From positions 1 through 38,615 of IMG/VR virus record IMGVR_UViG_3300046517_002079: a stretch of DNA of 38,615 nt; one strand, 5' to 3'. The position numbers and the translations under genes were made by a program. This document shows, one piece after another, positions 16,248 to 23,522 of the stretch. Source of the stretch: a virus. The stretch's first letter is position 1; every line of letters begins with the position of its first letter. The notes beneath the pieces were generated by a model. It saw only the letters and a program-made list of their open reading frames with translations. It was not told the origin of the DNA and ran no database searches.

Positions 16248-17474
16248 CTAGATTTCGGTGACCTTGCAGAGCGCGGTGCCGCGGTAGACCACGAGCGCCA
16301 CGCGGATCGAGCACCGGACCGCCTGCTTGCCTTTCACGAAGAAGTCTTCGTGAGAGTTCGAGACGAGCAGCTCGATGCCCCGGCGCGTCACCAGTTCCGT
16401 GTAGTTGGCGATGTCGCCAACCAATGCGGTGTTTTCGGTGATCGCGTCGGTCTGGACGATCGGCAGGCCCCAGATCCGTTCCGGGCCTATTTCCGAGGGG
16501 TTGCCCCAGATGTAGATGCCCTGTTCGGTCCGGAGCAGACGGATCTGCTGCCAGTCGTTGGGGTGGATGTAGACGACGCTCGGCACGGCGCGGCCGGTGA
16601 CCCGGACCTTGACCATGCCTTTGTAGATCGCGTCGGGCGAGGGGTCCGCACCTTTGGCCTGGGTCTGGACGCCAGTGGCTTCCAGAAAGCCTTTCAGGTT
16701 CGGATTGGCCCCGTTGCCGACCAGGATCTGTTCGTCGAGCCGCTGCCTGACCATGAAGGGCAGGCGCCGGTTGATGTAGCCCTGTGCCTGGGCGACATCT
16801 TCGAGCTGCTCATCGGTGACGGGCAGGAACACCGGGATCTTGCGAACCGGGCTTTCCGCCACCGCGAGTTTGAGGGCGGCTTCCGGGAAAGCTTCCCCCT
16901 CTTTTTTCTCGGCCGCGGCGTTCGTGAAGGTCGTCTCTTCCATGAACTTCACGACCGGCATCGTTGTGCTGCCCGCGGGCACGGTGTCGATCACCTGAAT
17001 CGGCCGGGTGGCCTTGTCGATGACGACTCCCGTGCGGAGCGACTCCGGTTCCCACCCTGCTCCGGTTTCGAACAGAGCCTTGGTCTCGAAGTCCTCCATC
17101 GAGATCTCGCGGCCCTTCAGCTCGCCGCCGACCTTGGACTCGATGAACTGCTCGCCGAGCGACTTCTGCTCGCCGCCGCCGTCGCCGTCCTTCTCGGGGA
17201 GGGGATGGCCGTTCTTCTCGGCGAACTCCTCGGCGTGCCGCTTGCCGCGCTCGAGCTCCGCGTACTCGTCCTCGAGCGGCTGGAGCTTCTCGCCGATCTC
17301 GGAGAGCTCGTCGTTGAGGGCTTTGATCTTCGCCGCCTTCGCAGCGTCGTCGCCCTCGATGCACTTCACCTTCGAGGTGTCGAGCTCCGGGCCGGCCTGC
17401 TCGAAGATCTCGTGGAGCTGCTTGCGCCGCTCCTCGGCCTGACCCCGAAACTCTTTCAGCTTCGCAGTGTCCAT
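16248..17474 (-). CDS. Major capsid protein, HK97 fold
   Basis: The 408-residue protein has an N-terminal charged coiled coil of about 110 residues (LKEFRGQAEERRKQLHEIFEQ ... LEDEYAELERG), the delta-type scaffold domain that the phage protease usually removes. The HK97-like core follows: TIPVIDTVPAG-like segment (RPIQVIDTVPAGSTT), PVTDEQLEDVAQAQGYINRRL, QILVGNGANPNLKGFL and a C-terminal IRVALVVYRGTALCKVTEI. The motif 'GNG..PNLKGFL' and the C-terminal beta strands are family hallmarks. GGAGGAG lies upstream of ATG 17474. It forms the icosahedral shell, with the adjacent protease as processing partner. Confidence 0.93.
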   Translation of the reverse strand: MDTAKLKEFRGQAEERRKQLHEIFEQAGPELDTSKVKCIEGDDAAKAAKIKALNDELSEIGEKLQPLEDEYAELERGKRHAEEFAEKNGHPLPEKDGDGGGEQKSLGEQFIESKVGGELKGREISMEDFETKALFETGAGWEPESLRTGVVIDKATRPIQVIDTVPAGSTTMPVVKFMEETTFTNAAAEKKEGEAFPEAALKLAVAESPVRKIPVFLPVTDEQLEDVAQAQGYINRRLPFMVRQRLDEQILVGNGANPNLKGFLEATGVQTQAKGADPSPDAIYKGMVKVRVTGRAVPSVVYIHPNDWQQIRLLRTEQGIYIWGNPSEIGPERIWGLPIVQTDAITENTALVGDIANYTELVTRRGIELLVSNSHEDFFVKGKQAVRCSIRVALVVYRGTALCKVTEI

Positions 17475-17492
17475 GGTGTGGACTCCTCCTGG

Positions 17493-18470
17493 TTAGATGG
17501 ACTGGGCCGCGAAGCGCAGGTACTCATGCGCGAGCGACTCAGCCTCGGTGTTCTGTGGGTCAGCCTCCGGAGTCAGGACTTCCTGCAGGCTGGTAAGGCT
17601 GGACTCGACCTCGGCCAGAAGCTCCTTGGAGCCGTTGCCGAGGCCTTTGCCCTCTTTCGCTCGCAGCGCCTTGACGTCTGCGACGCGGGTACTGAGTCCA
17701 TCGACGGCGCTCTTGACCGCTTCGATGTGACGCTTGAACTGCAAGGTCTGCCCCGACTTCGGGGTGTAGGTGGTGACACGCTCGACTTCGATCAGCTGCT
17801 CGCCGAGGGTGATTTCGTCGTCGGTCTGGGAGTAGGAGACGCTGTAGAGATCCCAGTCGGTGCCATCCCAGACTTCGTAGATGACGAAGCCGTTGTCGGT
17901 GTCGAAGTCAGCGACATAGACGCGATTCTGTTCGCCGCCACCGCTATTGAAGCGCTCTTCGCCTGCCTCCTGGAGGTCTTCGCGGAGATCGGATTGGAGC
18001 TGCTTGGCCCCCTTCACGGCAAGAGTGCGGGTGTCCACCCCGGCGCCGAGGATGACCGGGGAGACCTCGTGGACCTTGAGGCTCTTCAGGTAGCGGACGG
18101 ACTCGCCGTCCTTGGTGCCCTTTTCGGAGTCGACCACGTCGTAGCCGTAGCTCCATTCCTGCAACTCGCCCAGCTGCTTGACGACCTCGAAGGTGTCGGC
18201 GCCGGCGGTGGTGTCGAGGAAGAACTGCCCCTTCAGCACGGCGATGTCGCCGGTCTCGGTGATCGTCCCCTTGCCGACCGGGAGCGCTCCGTCCCAGGAC
18301 TTGTGGTTGTAGGCGCTGATCCGGACCTCGGCGCCATCCTCGAAGGCGCCCTTCAGGGTCACGTCGCCGTCTGAGTCCTTGACATCCAGCGTCGCGAAGA
18401 TGGCTTCGACCTCGCCCTTCGTGGCGTCGGTGATCTTCAGCCCCGTGAGGGCCTTGTGCTTGCGGTCCAT
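17493..18470 (-). CDS. Prohead protease, HK97 family (U35)
   Basis: The 325-residue protein starts MDRKHKALTGLKITD. A likely catalytic His lies in SAYNHKSWDG and a Ser in KVHEVSPVILGAG, in the order and spacing of HK97-type capsid maturation proteases. The protease domain ends near residue 165. The remaining 160 residues (Gln/Glu-rich, then EVERVTTYTPKSGQTLQF and a helical end) are longer than a minimal protease and may act as a scaffold before being cut away. It cleaves the capsid N-terminal domain and itself in the prohead. It sits between portal and capsid genes, the standard order. Confidence 0.9.
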   Translation of the reverse strand: MDRKHKALTGLKITDATKGEVEAIFATLDVKDSDGDVTLKGAFEDGAEVRISAYNHKSWDGALPVGKGTITETGDIAVLKGQFFLDTTAGADTFEVVKQLGELQEWSYGYDVVDSEKGTKDGESVRYLKSLKVHEVSPVILGAGVDTRTLAVKGAKQLQSDLREDLQEAGEERFNSGGGEQNRVYVADFDTDNGFVIYEVWDGTDWDLYSVSYSQTDDEITLGEQLIEVERVTTYTPKSGQTLQFKRHIEAVKSAVDGLSTRVADVKALRAKEGKGLGNGSKELLAEVESSLTSLQEVLTPEADPQNTEAESLAHEYLRFAAQSI

Positions 18471-18482
18471 CTGGGCGTCCTC

Positions 18483-19637
18483 CTATTCGGACGGTGGCGG
18501 TGGCGGGATGACGGGGGGGAGTTCGGGCGCCTGGGGGGAGTCGAGCCCTTGAAGGTTCTCTTTGGCGCGAACATCGTCGACCGTGAGGAAGCCCGATTTG
18601 ATTGCCCGTTCATAGGCTTCGTAACGCGATTTCAGGTCGGCACGGAGGAGCCCGTCGACCAGGTACTCGCAGAACAGCTTGCGGCTGGTGATGATTGCCC
18701 GGTCACGGTTGAGCGCCGACTCGATCCGTTTCAATCGGCGCTGCAGGGTGTAGGTGACGAACTGGAGATTCTCTGACTCAGTGGTTTTGTAGGTCAGCGA
18801 GTCGCCGGACTTCGTGCCGAGGCGGCCGGGCGGCACCAGGAACATCTGCGCCACCCGTTTGTCGGAGAACTCCATCTGTTCGATGAACTGGGCGTCCTCC
18901 AGCGGCATCGTCCAGGGTTTGGCCGTGATCCCTTCCTCGAGGACAGCGGTGCCGCCGCTTTTGATCGAATCCCAGTTGGCGCGGAGGCGGTCGGCAATCT
19001 CCGGTTTCAGCTTGTTCGGGTGTTCGAGCAGAACCGCGGGTTTGCCCTCGTTCTTCAGCCAGGTGCCCTGGAAGCGCTCCATTGCCTGGGTGATGCCGAC
19101 CTGGTTGCGGTGCAGCTGGATCGGCGAGTAGCCCACCAGCCCGTCCATCGAGAGTGCCCGAATGTGAAGAATCTCGTTTTCGGTGTAGCGGTTGCCTTCG
19201 ATCCAGAAGCCACGGGAGCCGTCTTCTTCGCGGCTCACTCTCACCCGGCTCGGCGCGATCGCCCAGAGCTGCCCCGCTACCGCTTCCAGATCGGGGTCGG
19301 GCTTCTTCCAGATGAAGGCGTTGCCCCAGAGCTCGATGTGCGAGCCGGCCAATTCCCAGAACTCGTCGGCCGCCATCTCGGGATTCGGCTGTTCATGGAG
19401 CAGATGCCAGGCGGCATCGTCTTCGGCGGGCTTGCGGAATTGCCCCTCGCGTTCGTAGACCATCAGCGGCAAGCTGGCGATTGCCCCCGCGATCTGGCTC
19501 ACGGCGTTGTAGACAGGGACCAAACCCAGGGCCCGTTCGACGCTGACCGTCTCTCCGGTGTAGGTCGTGCCGGCCCAACTCCAGCCATACTGGCGTGGCC
19601 CGTAGACCGGGCCGAAGATCGTCTGGAAGAAGCTCAT
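18483..19637 (-). CDS. Portal protein, HK97 type
   Basis: The 384-residue product carries portal hallmarks: the start of the core (VERALGLVPVYNAVSQIAGAIASLPL), the central 'LLHEQPNP' and 'YSPIQLHRNQVG' segments, and DKRVAQMFLVPPGRLG, a very conserved stretch in HK97 portals. It would form the 12-subunit ring at the packaging vertex, bind the terminase and later the connector. ATG 19637 overlaps the previous small gene's stop by ATGA. The Pro-rich C-terminus (PELPPVIPPPPPSE) is a disordered tail. Confidence 0.93.
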   Translation of the reverse strand: MSFFQTIFGPVYGPRQYGWSWAGTTYTGETVSVERALGLVPVYNAVSQIAGAIASLPLMVYEREGQFRKPAEDDAAWHLLHEQPNPEMAADEFWELAGSHIELWGNAFIWKKPDPDLEAVAGQLWAIAPSRVRVSREEDGSRGFWIEGNRYTENEILHIRALSMDGLVGYSPIQLHRNQVGITQAMERFQGTWLKNEGKPAVLLEHPNKLKPEIADRLRANWDSIKSGGTAVLEEGITAKPWTMPLEDAQFIEQMEFSDKRVAQMFLVPPGRLGTKSGDSLTYKTTESENLQFVTYTLQRRLKRIESALNRDRAIITSRKLFCEYLVDGLLRADLKSRYEAYERAIKSGFLTVDDVRAKENLQGLDSPQAPELPPVIPPPPPSE

Positions 19638-19798
19638 CGACGCCTACCGGCGAGGAACGGCAGGACCATGAGTACGACGCCGGCCAGGATCAGGGCGGCG
19701 GGGCCGCTCACCCGCGACACTCCGGTCGTCAGCAAGATGAAGCCGATGCCGAACGCAATCGAGTCCGCCTCGCCGGCCAAAGCGCGAAGCGCCCTCAC
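19634..19798 (-). CDS. 54-residue two-span membrane protein between terminase and portal
   Basis: Start chosen at GTG 19798, which overlaps the terminase stop (GTGA); the end overlaps the portal ATG. The product has two hydrophobic segments, IAFGIGFILLTTGV and AALILAGVVLMVLPFLA, joined by a short Ser/Arg turn and ended by three Arg. Small membrane proteins at this position occur in several actinophages without known role. The tight coupling on both sides supports it being a real gene. Too short to assign to a family. Confidence 0.65.
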   Translation of the reverse strand: MRALRALAGEADSIAFGIGFILLTTGVSRVSGPAALILAGVVLMVLPFLAGRRR

Positions 19799-21429
19799 AG
19801 GACCACCATGTCGCGATCGTCGTAGACCGACCCTCGATCCAAGGCGTCCGAGTTGAAAGCAACCTCCCACGCACAGCCTGTCGCCATCACACCGTCCACC
19901 TTTCCTTTGACCTTGCCGTGCAATCGCTCGCCGTGGGGCGAGTCCTTCGTTTCGGCGGCCTGGAAGTGCGCGCGAAGTCTTTGATCGCCGTCGTTCCGCA
20001 TCCGGCCTTCGCGGATTGCCGCGAGCATCTCGGCGGTAAGCGGTCCCCAGACGCTTGAGTTCATCGACACCGAGACCATCGGCAGGCCCTCGTCCTCGAG
20101 CTGCTCGGCCGACTCGGCGAATCCGCCGAGCTTGTCGTAGCCGATCGCCATGACCGTCCACCGCTCGCAGGCGTCCCGCATCGCCTGCTTGATCTTCCAG
20201 TAGGGAACGACGCCGCTCTCTTCATCCTCCGGCACCCACATTTCGACGGGCACGACCAGGCCCCGGGGCTCTTCAGAGGAGAGGTCGAGATCCGGATCCG
20301 GATACAGGGCCTCGAGTGCAGCGTGGTCGCGATGGCGCGCATGGTCGTAGCCGAGAATCACCGTCGCCCCGTCGGGGATCTTGGCCTTGTGATCGGTGAA
20401 CGGGTCCCACTCCTTCTCGACGTCGAGCCAGCGACCCTCCGGCACCGCCCATAGCCCGCAGTGATAGCGCTTCCAATCTGCGGTGGTGGTCTCCGGATCC
20501 TCGAAGACCTCCTTCAACCCCTCGACGGTGACGAAGCTCGCTGGGTTCGCCTTCTTCACCACCGCCATGTCGGCGATGTCGGCCTTCTCTCCGACCGACC
20601 ATTCGAGCATCGCGAACTGGCCATCTTCAGAGCGGACCAGCGTGAGGCAATCCCGTGCGATCTTGTGCGCCATCCGCCGGGCTTTGTCGAGAATCCGGCC
20701 GAGCAGAGAGTCCTTGTCAGAGCCCGCCGTCGAGATGCTCAGCATCTGACCGCCGCGCTTGTTGAGGCCGCCTCGGCAGGCGGTGTAGATCGCGTTGTTG
20801 ATGTGGGCGTGGAGCTCCTCGATGATCGCCAGCGTCGGGCCGATCCCCTGCAAGGAGCCGGCATCGAGTTTGTCCGAGGCCAGGACCTCGAGGGAGCCCT
20901 TGGCCTCGCCGCCGGCGAAGTGGATCGCCCGGTAGCCCGGGCGGGGGATCAGTCGCATCCGCCAGGCTTTCCGGAGGTTCACGATCCGGACCGCCTCGTT
21001 GTACATCGTCTTCGCCTGTTTGACGTTCGAGGCGCCGATGTAGACCCGCGGCGTCTCCGTCGTCAACATGTGGAAGATCGCCAGCGCCGCGAGCAGGCAG
21101 GTCTTCCCGTTGTTCTTGGGGATCAGGACCAGGACGTGTCTGACGCCGGCGAAGTGGAGAAGCAGGATCAGCTTCTGGAACCACTCCAGCTCCTGGGGGT
21201 CCCCGTCGGGGGTCGGGATATAGGCGAAGAATGTGGCGAAGCGAGCGAGCCGGACTTTCGCGCTTTTGATTCGCGTCGGCGCAAGCTTCAGATCAGAAGC
21301 CGAGAGCCTCGGAGGCGTCGGCGCCTGGGACGTCGTCGTCCGCCGGCTCGGCTTCTTTCTCGTGGCGGAGCTGCGCCGCCGGGGTGATGAGGAGCTCTTT
21401 TGCGAGGTCGAGGGCATCGTGTTCGGCAT
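19795..21429 (-). CDS. terL: Terminase large subunit
   Basis: The 544-residue frame encodes the packaging motor. Walker A is PKNNGKT (residues 104-110, a variant of the usual GxGKS-type loop of terminases), Walker B AIIEE (about 201-205). Nuclease-domain acidic residues lie in the segments ILGYDHARHRDHAAL and AIGYDKLGG, fitting an RNase H-like fold. ATP hydrolysis by the first half and cutting by the second drive DNA into the portal. The first 45 residues are Ser/Arg/Thr/Pro-rich, overlap terS by 137 bases and look like shadow sequence. The true start may lie near residue 46, which would use a rare start codon. Neighbouring terS and HNH genes fit a cos-type packaging module. Confidence 0.92.
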   Translation of the reverse strand: MPNTMPSTSQKSSSSPRRRSSATRKKPSRRTTTSQAPTPPRLSASDLKLAPTRIKSAKVRLARFATFFAYIPTPDGDPQELEWFQKLILLLHFAGVRHVLVLIPKNNGKTCLLAALAIFHMLTTETPRVYIGASNVKQAKTMYNEAVRIVNLRKAWRMRLIPRPGYRAIHFAGGEAKGSLEVLASDKLDAGSLQGIGPTLAIIEELHAHINNAIYTACRGGLNKRGGQMLSISTAGSDKDSLLGRILDKARRMAHKIARDCLTLVRSEDGQFAMLEWSVGEKADIADMAVVKKANPASFVTVEGLKEVFEDPETTTADWKRYHCGLWAVPEGRWLDVEKEWDPFTDHKAKIPDGATVILGYDHARHRDHAALEALYPDPDLDLSSEEPRGLVVPVEMWVPEDEESGVVPYWKIKQAMRDACERWTVMAIGYDKLGGFAESAEQLEDEGLPMVSVSMNSSVWGPLTAEMLAAIREGRMRNDGDQRLRAHFQAAETKDSPHGERLHGKVKGKVDGVMATGCAWEVAFNSDALDRGSVYDDRDMVVL

Positions 21430-21790
21430 CCCGGGCGATCTTCACGACCGGGTGGACGACGGTCTGGCCAGTTGACCCCTCCGCGGTCGTCCCCTCTTGT
21501 TCCTCGGTTTCGCGAGCTTCCCGAGCGCGGGTGAGCGCCCTGATGTAGCGCTCGAGCAGCTCCGAGTAGACCTTGTTCCACAGGCCCTTCGTGCGAAGGT
21601 AGTGCTCGACGTCCTCCCAGATCCGCCGCTCGCGCCCGACGAACTCCGAGGGCATGCCGGCGGCATCGGCAATGTCGGCGGCGCGGACGTCCCCGATGAT
21701 GATCCTGCCGTTCTTCCCCGAGCCCTCGACCTGCTCCAGGTCGACGCCGAGCTCATCGGCGAGTTTGAGGGCCGCAGCCGTCACCGTCAA
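21293..21790 (-). CDS. terS: Terminase small subunit with N-terminal PSBD/E3-binding-like motif
   Basis: The 165-residue frame starts at TTG 21790 (or GTG 21784, two residues later). It lies just upstream of terL and overlaps it. The middle (WEDVEHYLRTKGLWNKVYSELLERYIRAL) resembles P27-type small terminases. The first 40 residues read AAALKLADELGVDLEQVEGSGKNGRIIIGDV-like, matching the peripheral subunit-binding domain of 2-oxoacid dehydrogenase E2 proteins (A-x-x-LA-x-E-x-GVDL-x-V-x-GSG-x-x-GRI-x-x-x-DV). The C-terminus is acidic and flexible. The subunit recognises phage DNA ends. The PSBD-like fold could serve as a compact DNA- or protein-binding module. Position makes terS likely; the P27 family link is moderate. 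Confidence 0.75.
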   Translation of the reverse strand: MTVTAAALKLADELGVDLEQVEGSGKNGRIIIGDVRAADIADAAGMPSEFVGRERRIWEDVEHYLRTKGLWNKVYSELLERYIRALTRAREARETEEQEGTTAEGSTGQTVVHPVVKIARDAEHDALDLAKELLITPAAQLRHEKEAEPADDDVPGADASEALGF

Positions 21791-21875
21791 AAATCGAAAC
21801 CCTGGATCGGTTTTTTTTCACACAGCCCGGACTGCGGGGTGAACGATGCTGCGGTGTCAAAAAACCCGCCATCGC

Positions 21876-22238
21876 TCACGCTCCTCGGTGGGGGGTTCGT
21901 CCGGAATTACAGGACTTGCATGCCGGCACTAGGTTGTCCAGATCGTCGCTACCACCCTCGACGACCGGCACCAAGTGATCGGCGGTCGTAGCTGCCCGGC
22001 CGCAGCCCCAATGACACAGTGGGTTGCCCTCGAGGATCTTCGCTCGGTTGCGGCGGTAAGCGGCAGATGTGCCGGTTCGCCGTCCTCTCGCCTTTCGAAA
22101 GTCGTACTGCTTGCGGTTGGTTCGCCGTCGATGTTTCGGCTCGCAGTCGCTACAGCGGAACTGGCGAGGAGAGGCGGGTTTGAAGATGCGGCCGCACTTG
22201 ATGCCGGGCCTTGGGCCTGGGCAAATCCTCCTCGCCAT
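21876..22238 (-). CDS. HNH endonuclease
   Basis: The product from ATG 22238 has 120 residues; GTG 22247 would add three. N-terminal Cys residues (ICPGPRPGIKCGR, FRCSDCEPKH) suggest a zinc site. The C-terminus has the classical HNH pattern: CHWGCGRAATTADHLVPVVEGGSDDLDNLVPACKSCNSG, with DH, GG, NL, and C-x-x-CN. HNH proteins coded next to terminase often assist cos cleavage in HK97-like phages. A copy of the dispersed palindrome lies inside it (codons for TGTSAA). The catalytic motif is clear; the packaging role is inferred from position. Confidence 0.85.
   Translation of the reverse strand: MARRICPGPRPGIKCGRIFKPASPRQFRCSDCEPKHRRRTNRKQYDFRKARGRRTGTSAAYRRNRAKILEGNPLCHWGCGRAATTADHLVPVVEGGSDDLDNLVPACKSCNSGRTPHRGA
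22061..22076. repeat. Dispersed palindrome copy in the HNH gene
   Basis: CGGCA-GATG-TGCCG arms (plus-strand CGGCAGATGTGCCGGT). On the coding strand it reads ACC-GGC-ACA-TCT-GCC-GCT in frame, matching the other genic copies' frame. Confidence 0.6.
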
Positions 22239-22386
22239 CAGACCCACACCCTGTGTCGCTGACGGCCGGGACTTCCGCCCTGGTCACCCGGCATCTGGGT
22301 ATCGCCGGTCCGCAATATCCGGCGGTTAAGGATTAGCTTCAAGCCCCATGTCCTATTGGTATGGCGCCTCTTAGACGACGTCAGCA

Positions 22387-22459
22387 TGGCGCGGGCTGGA
22401 CTCGAACCAGCGACCTCCAGGTTATGAGCCTGGCGAGCTACCAACTGCTCCACCGCGCT
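22387..22459 (-). tRNA. tRNA-Met (CAT), initiator-like
   Basis: The minus strand folds into a 73-base cloverleaf (no CCA encoded). Acceptor AGCGCGG/CCGCGCC leaves A1 opposite C72 unpaired. The D-stem GAGC/GCTC has A11:T24, anticodon stem CCAGG/CCTGG frames loop CTCATAA, and T-stem GCTGG/CCAGC holds TTCGAGT. The unpaired 1:72 and the A11:T24 pair are initiator signatures. Anticodon-stem pairs 29-31 are A-T, G-C, G-C rather than three G-C, so one initiator feature is weaker. It lies in an intergenic gap between terminase-region and early genes. No second tRNA was seen. Confidence 0.88.
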
Positions 22460-22468
22460 ATGAAGCTT

Positions 22469-22502
22469 CCCGACATCGACGGCAGGGGGTGTCGATGTCG
22501 GG
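22469..22502. promoter_or_regulatory. 12-bp hairpin ten bases upstream of the tRNA
   Basis: Perfect arms CCCGACATCGAC / GTCGATGTCGGG enclose a ten-base loop. On the minus strand it precedes the tRNA 5' end directly. No T-run follows on either strand. It could be a processing or attenuation structure in the long leftward transcript. Confidence 0.65.
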
Positions 22503-22632
22503 CGGGTTACTACAGGGAGGTGCTGAGCCGTTTTGGGGCACAGACGATTTAACGCCGATAGATGCCCTTGAGCCGCCTTAGCCTGCGCGGGTCGGCCAGC
22601 GAGCGAGATATTCAACCCTCCGTCGGACGGAA

Positions 22633-23322
22633 TCACGCCGCCTCGCTCAATTTGCGCTCCAGGCCTTCGACCTGATGCCTGATCTCCTTCACATCGGAGG
22701 AGATGTCGATGCCTTTCCGAATCGCCTCACCCTGGACCCTGCGCAGTTTCTGCGAGACGGACCTGATGTCGCGCTTCGCCAAGCGCTCGGCCTGCACGAT
22801 GCCGAAGTTGCGGCGAGCCTGGCGCCCATAGGCCTCCTGCATCGGCGCATCGATTTCCTCGGCGCTGTCGGGCACTGCAAGGCCATAGGAGCGGCTATAG
22901 CTGCCATCTGCCCGGGCAGCCTCGATCGCTTGGCTGGTCGCCTCGATCGGGTCGCCATAGATGTCGAAGGCGGGTTCCTCGGTGGTGACCGGAGGAACGC
23001 GCCGCATGAATGCAGGGCGGAAGTCGCGGGCGACGTACTCGGTGCGGTAGAAGCCGCGCTGCATCCAGGTCACGAGGGTCACTCTGAGATCGAGGTTCTC
23101 GACGACCTTCAGCCAGTCCCCAACCTTCCAATGTGGTTCGAGCGGCCGGACGATCACCGGCATTTCGCCATCCGCGACTGCCCGCTTCTCCTCCTGGGTC
23201 AGGCGATCGCTATGCCTTGTCCACAGCGCGACCTCGCGCTCTCCTCGCTCAAATGCGTGAACAACGTCCCAGGCCCGCCGAGATCCCAGGATTTCGCCAG
23301 CCTCCGCGGCGTTCACTTCCAC
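22633..23322 (-). CDS. Hypothetical protein with possible PUA/ASCH-like core
   Basis: The 229-residue product begins VEVNAAEAGEILGSRRAWDVVHAFERG. The segment from about residue 45 to 110 (GEMPVIVRPLEPHWKVGDWLKVVENLDLRVT ... RTEYVARDFRPAFMRR) has alternating beta strands with 'GD' turns reminiscent of PUA/ASCH-like folds, which bind RNA or modified bases. The C-terminal 60 residues are a charged coiled coil (RLAKRDIRSVSQKLRRVQ). I do not recognise the family. It starts at GTG 23322, eight bases inside the previous frame, and is the last gene before the tRNA gap. Confidence 0.65.
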   Translation of the reverse strand: MEVNAAEAGEILGSRRAWDVVHAFERGEREVALWTRHSDRLTQEEKRAVADGEMPVIVRPLEPHWKVGDWLKVVENLDLRVTLVTWMQRGFYRTEYVARDFRPAFMRRVPPVTTEEPAFDIYGDPIEATSQAIEAARADGSYSRSYGLAVPDSAEEIDAPMQEAYGRQARRNFGIVQAERLAKRDIRSVSQKLRRVQGEAIRKGIDISSDVKEIRHQVEGLERKLSEAA

Positions 23323-23522
23323 GATTCCTCGGCCCTGGTGGCATGAAGAAAATCGAGCCTGCAGCGGCCACCGCGAAGGCCGGTTAGGCGACGGAGGATG
23401 CTCAACTGCTCCTTCGTGCGGGCGTCAGCGAGAGGGCGTTCCTTGTCCGTTGCACCACCGGAGGCAGTGCTCACCGCCGCCCTCTCGCTGACGCCCGCCT
23501 TGTCGGGCCCCGCCTCCGGCAT
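23313..23522 (-). CDS. Small hypothetical basic protein
   Basis: The 69-residue frame's ATG overlaps the stop of the ParB-like gene (TGATG), and its end overlaps the next GTG start. Residues 1-30 are Ala/Ser/Gly-rich; residues 35-60 are helical and basic (TKEQLSILRRLTGLRGGRCRLDFL). No family is recognisable. Its coding status rests on coupling at both ends. Confidence 0.45.
   Translation of the reverse strand: MPEAGPDKAGVSERAAVSTASGGATDKERPLADARTKEQLSILRRLTGLRGGRCRLDFLHATRAEESWK

Noticed and set aside
21811-21818. T8 tract as terminator of plus-strand transcription
   Set aside because: No stable stem precedes it and no plus-strand gene ends there; it could lie near cos, but I see no support.
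22387-22459. The tRNA as attachment site
   Set aside because: Serine integrases rarely use tRNA genes, there is no repeat of its 3' end elsewhere in the window, and it is far from the integrase.
22238-22636. Minus-strand frame across the tRNA
   Set aside because: It reads through the tRNA (VAGSSPARA) and has no other support.
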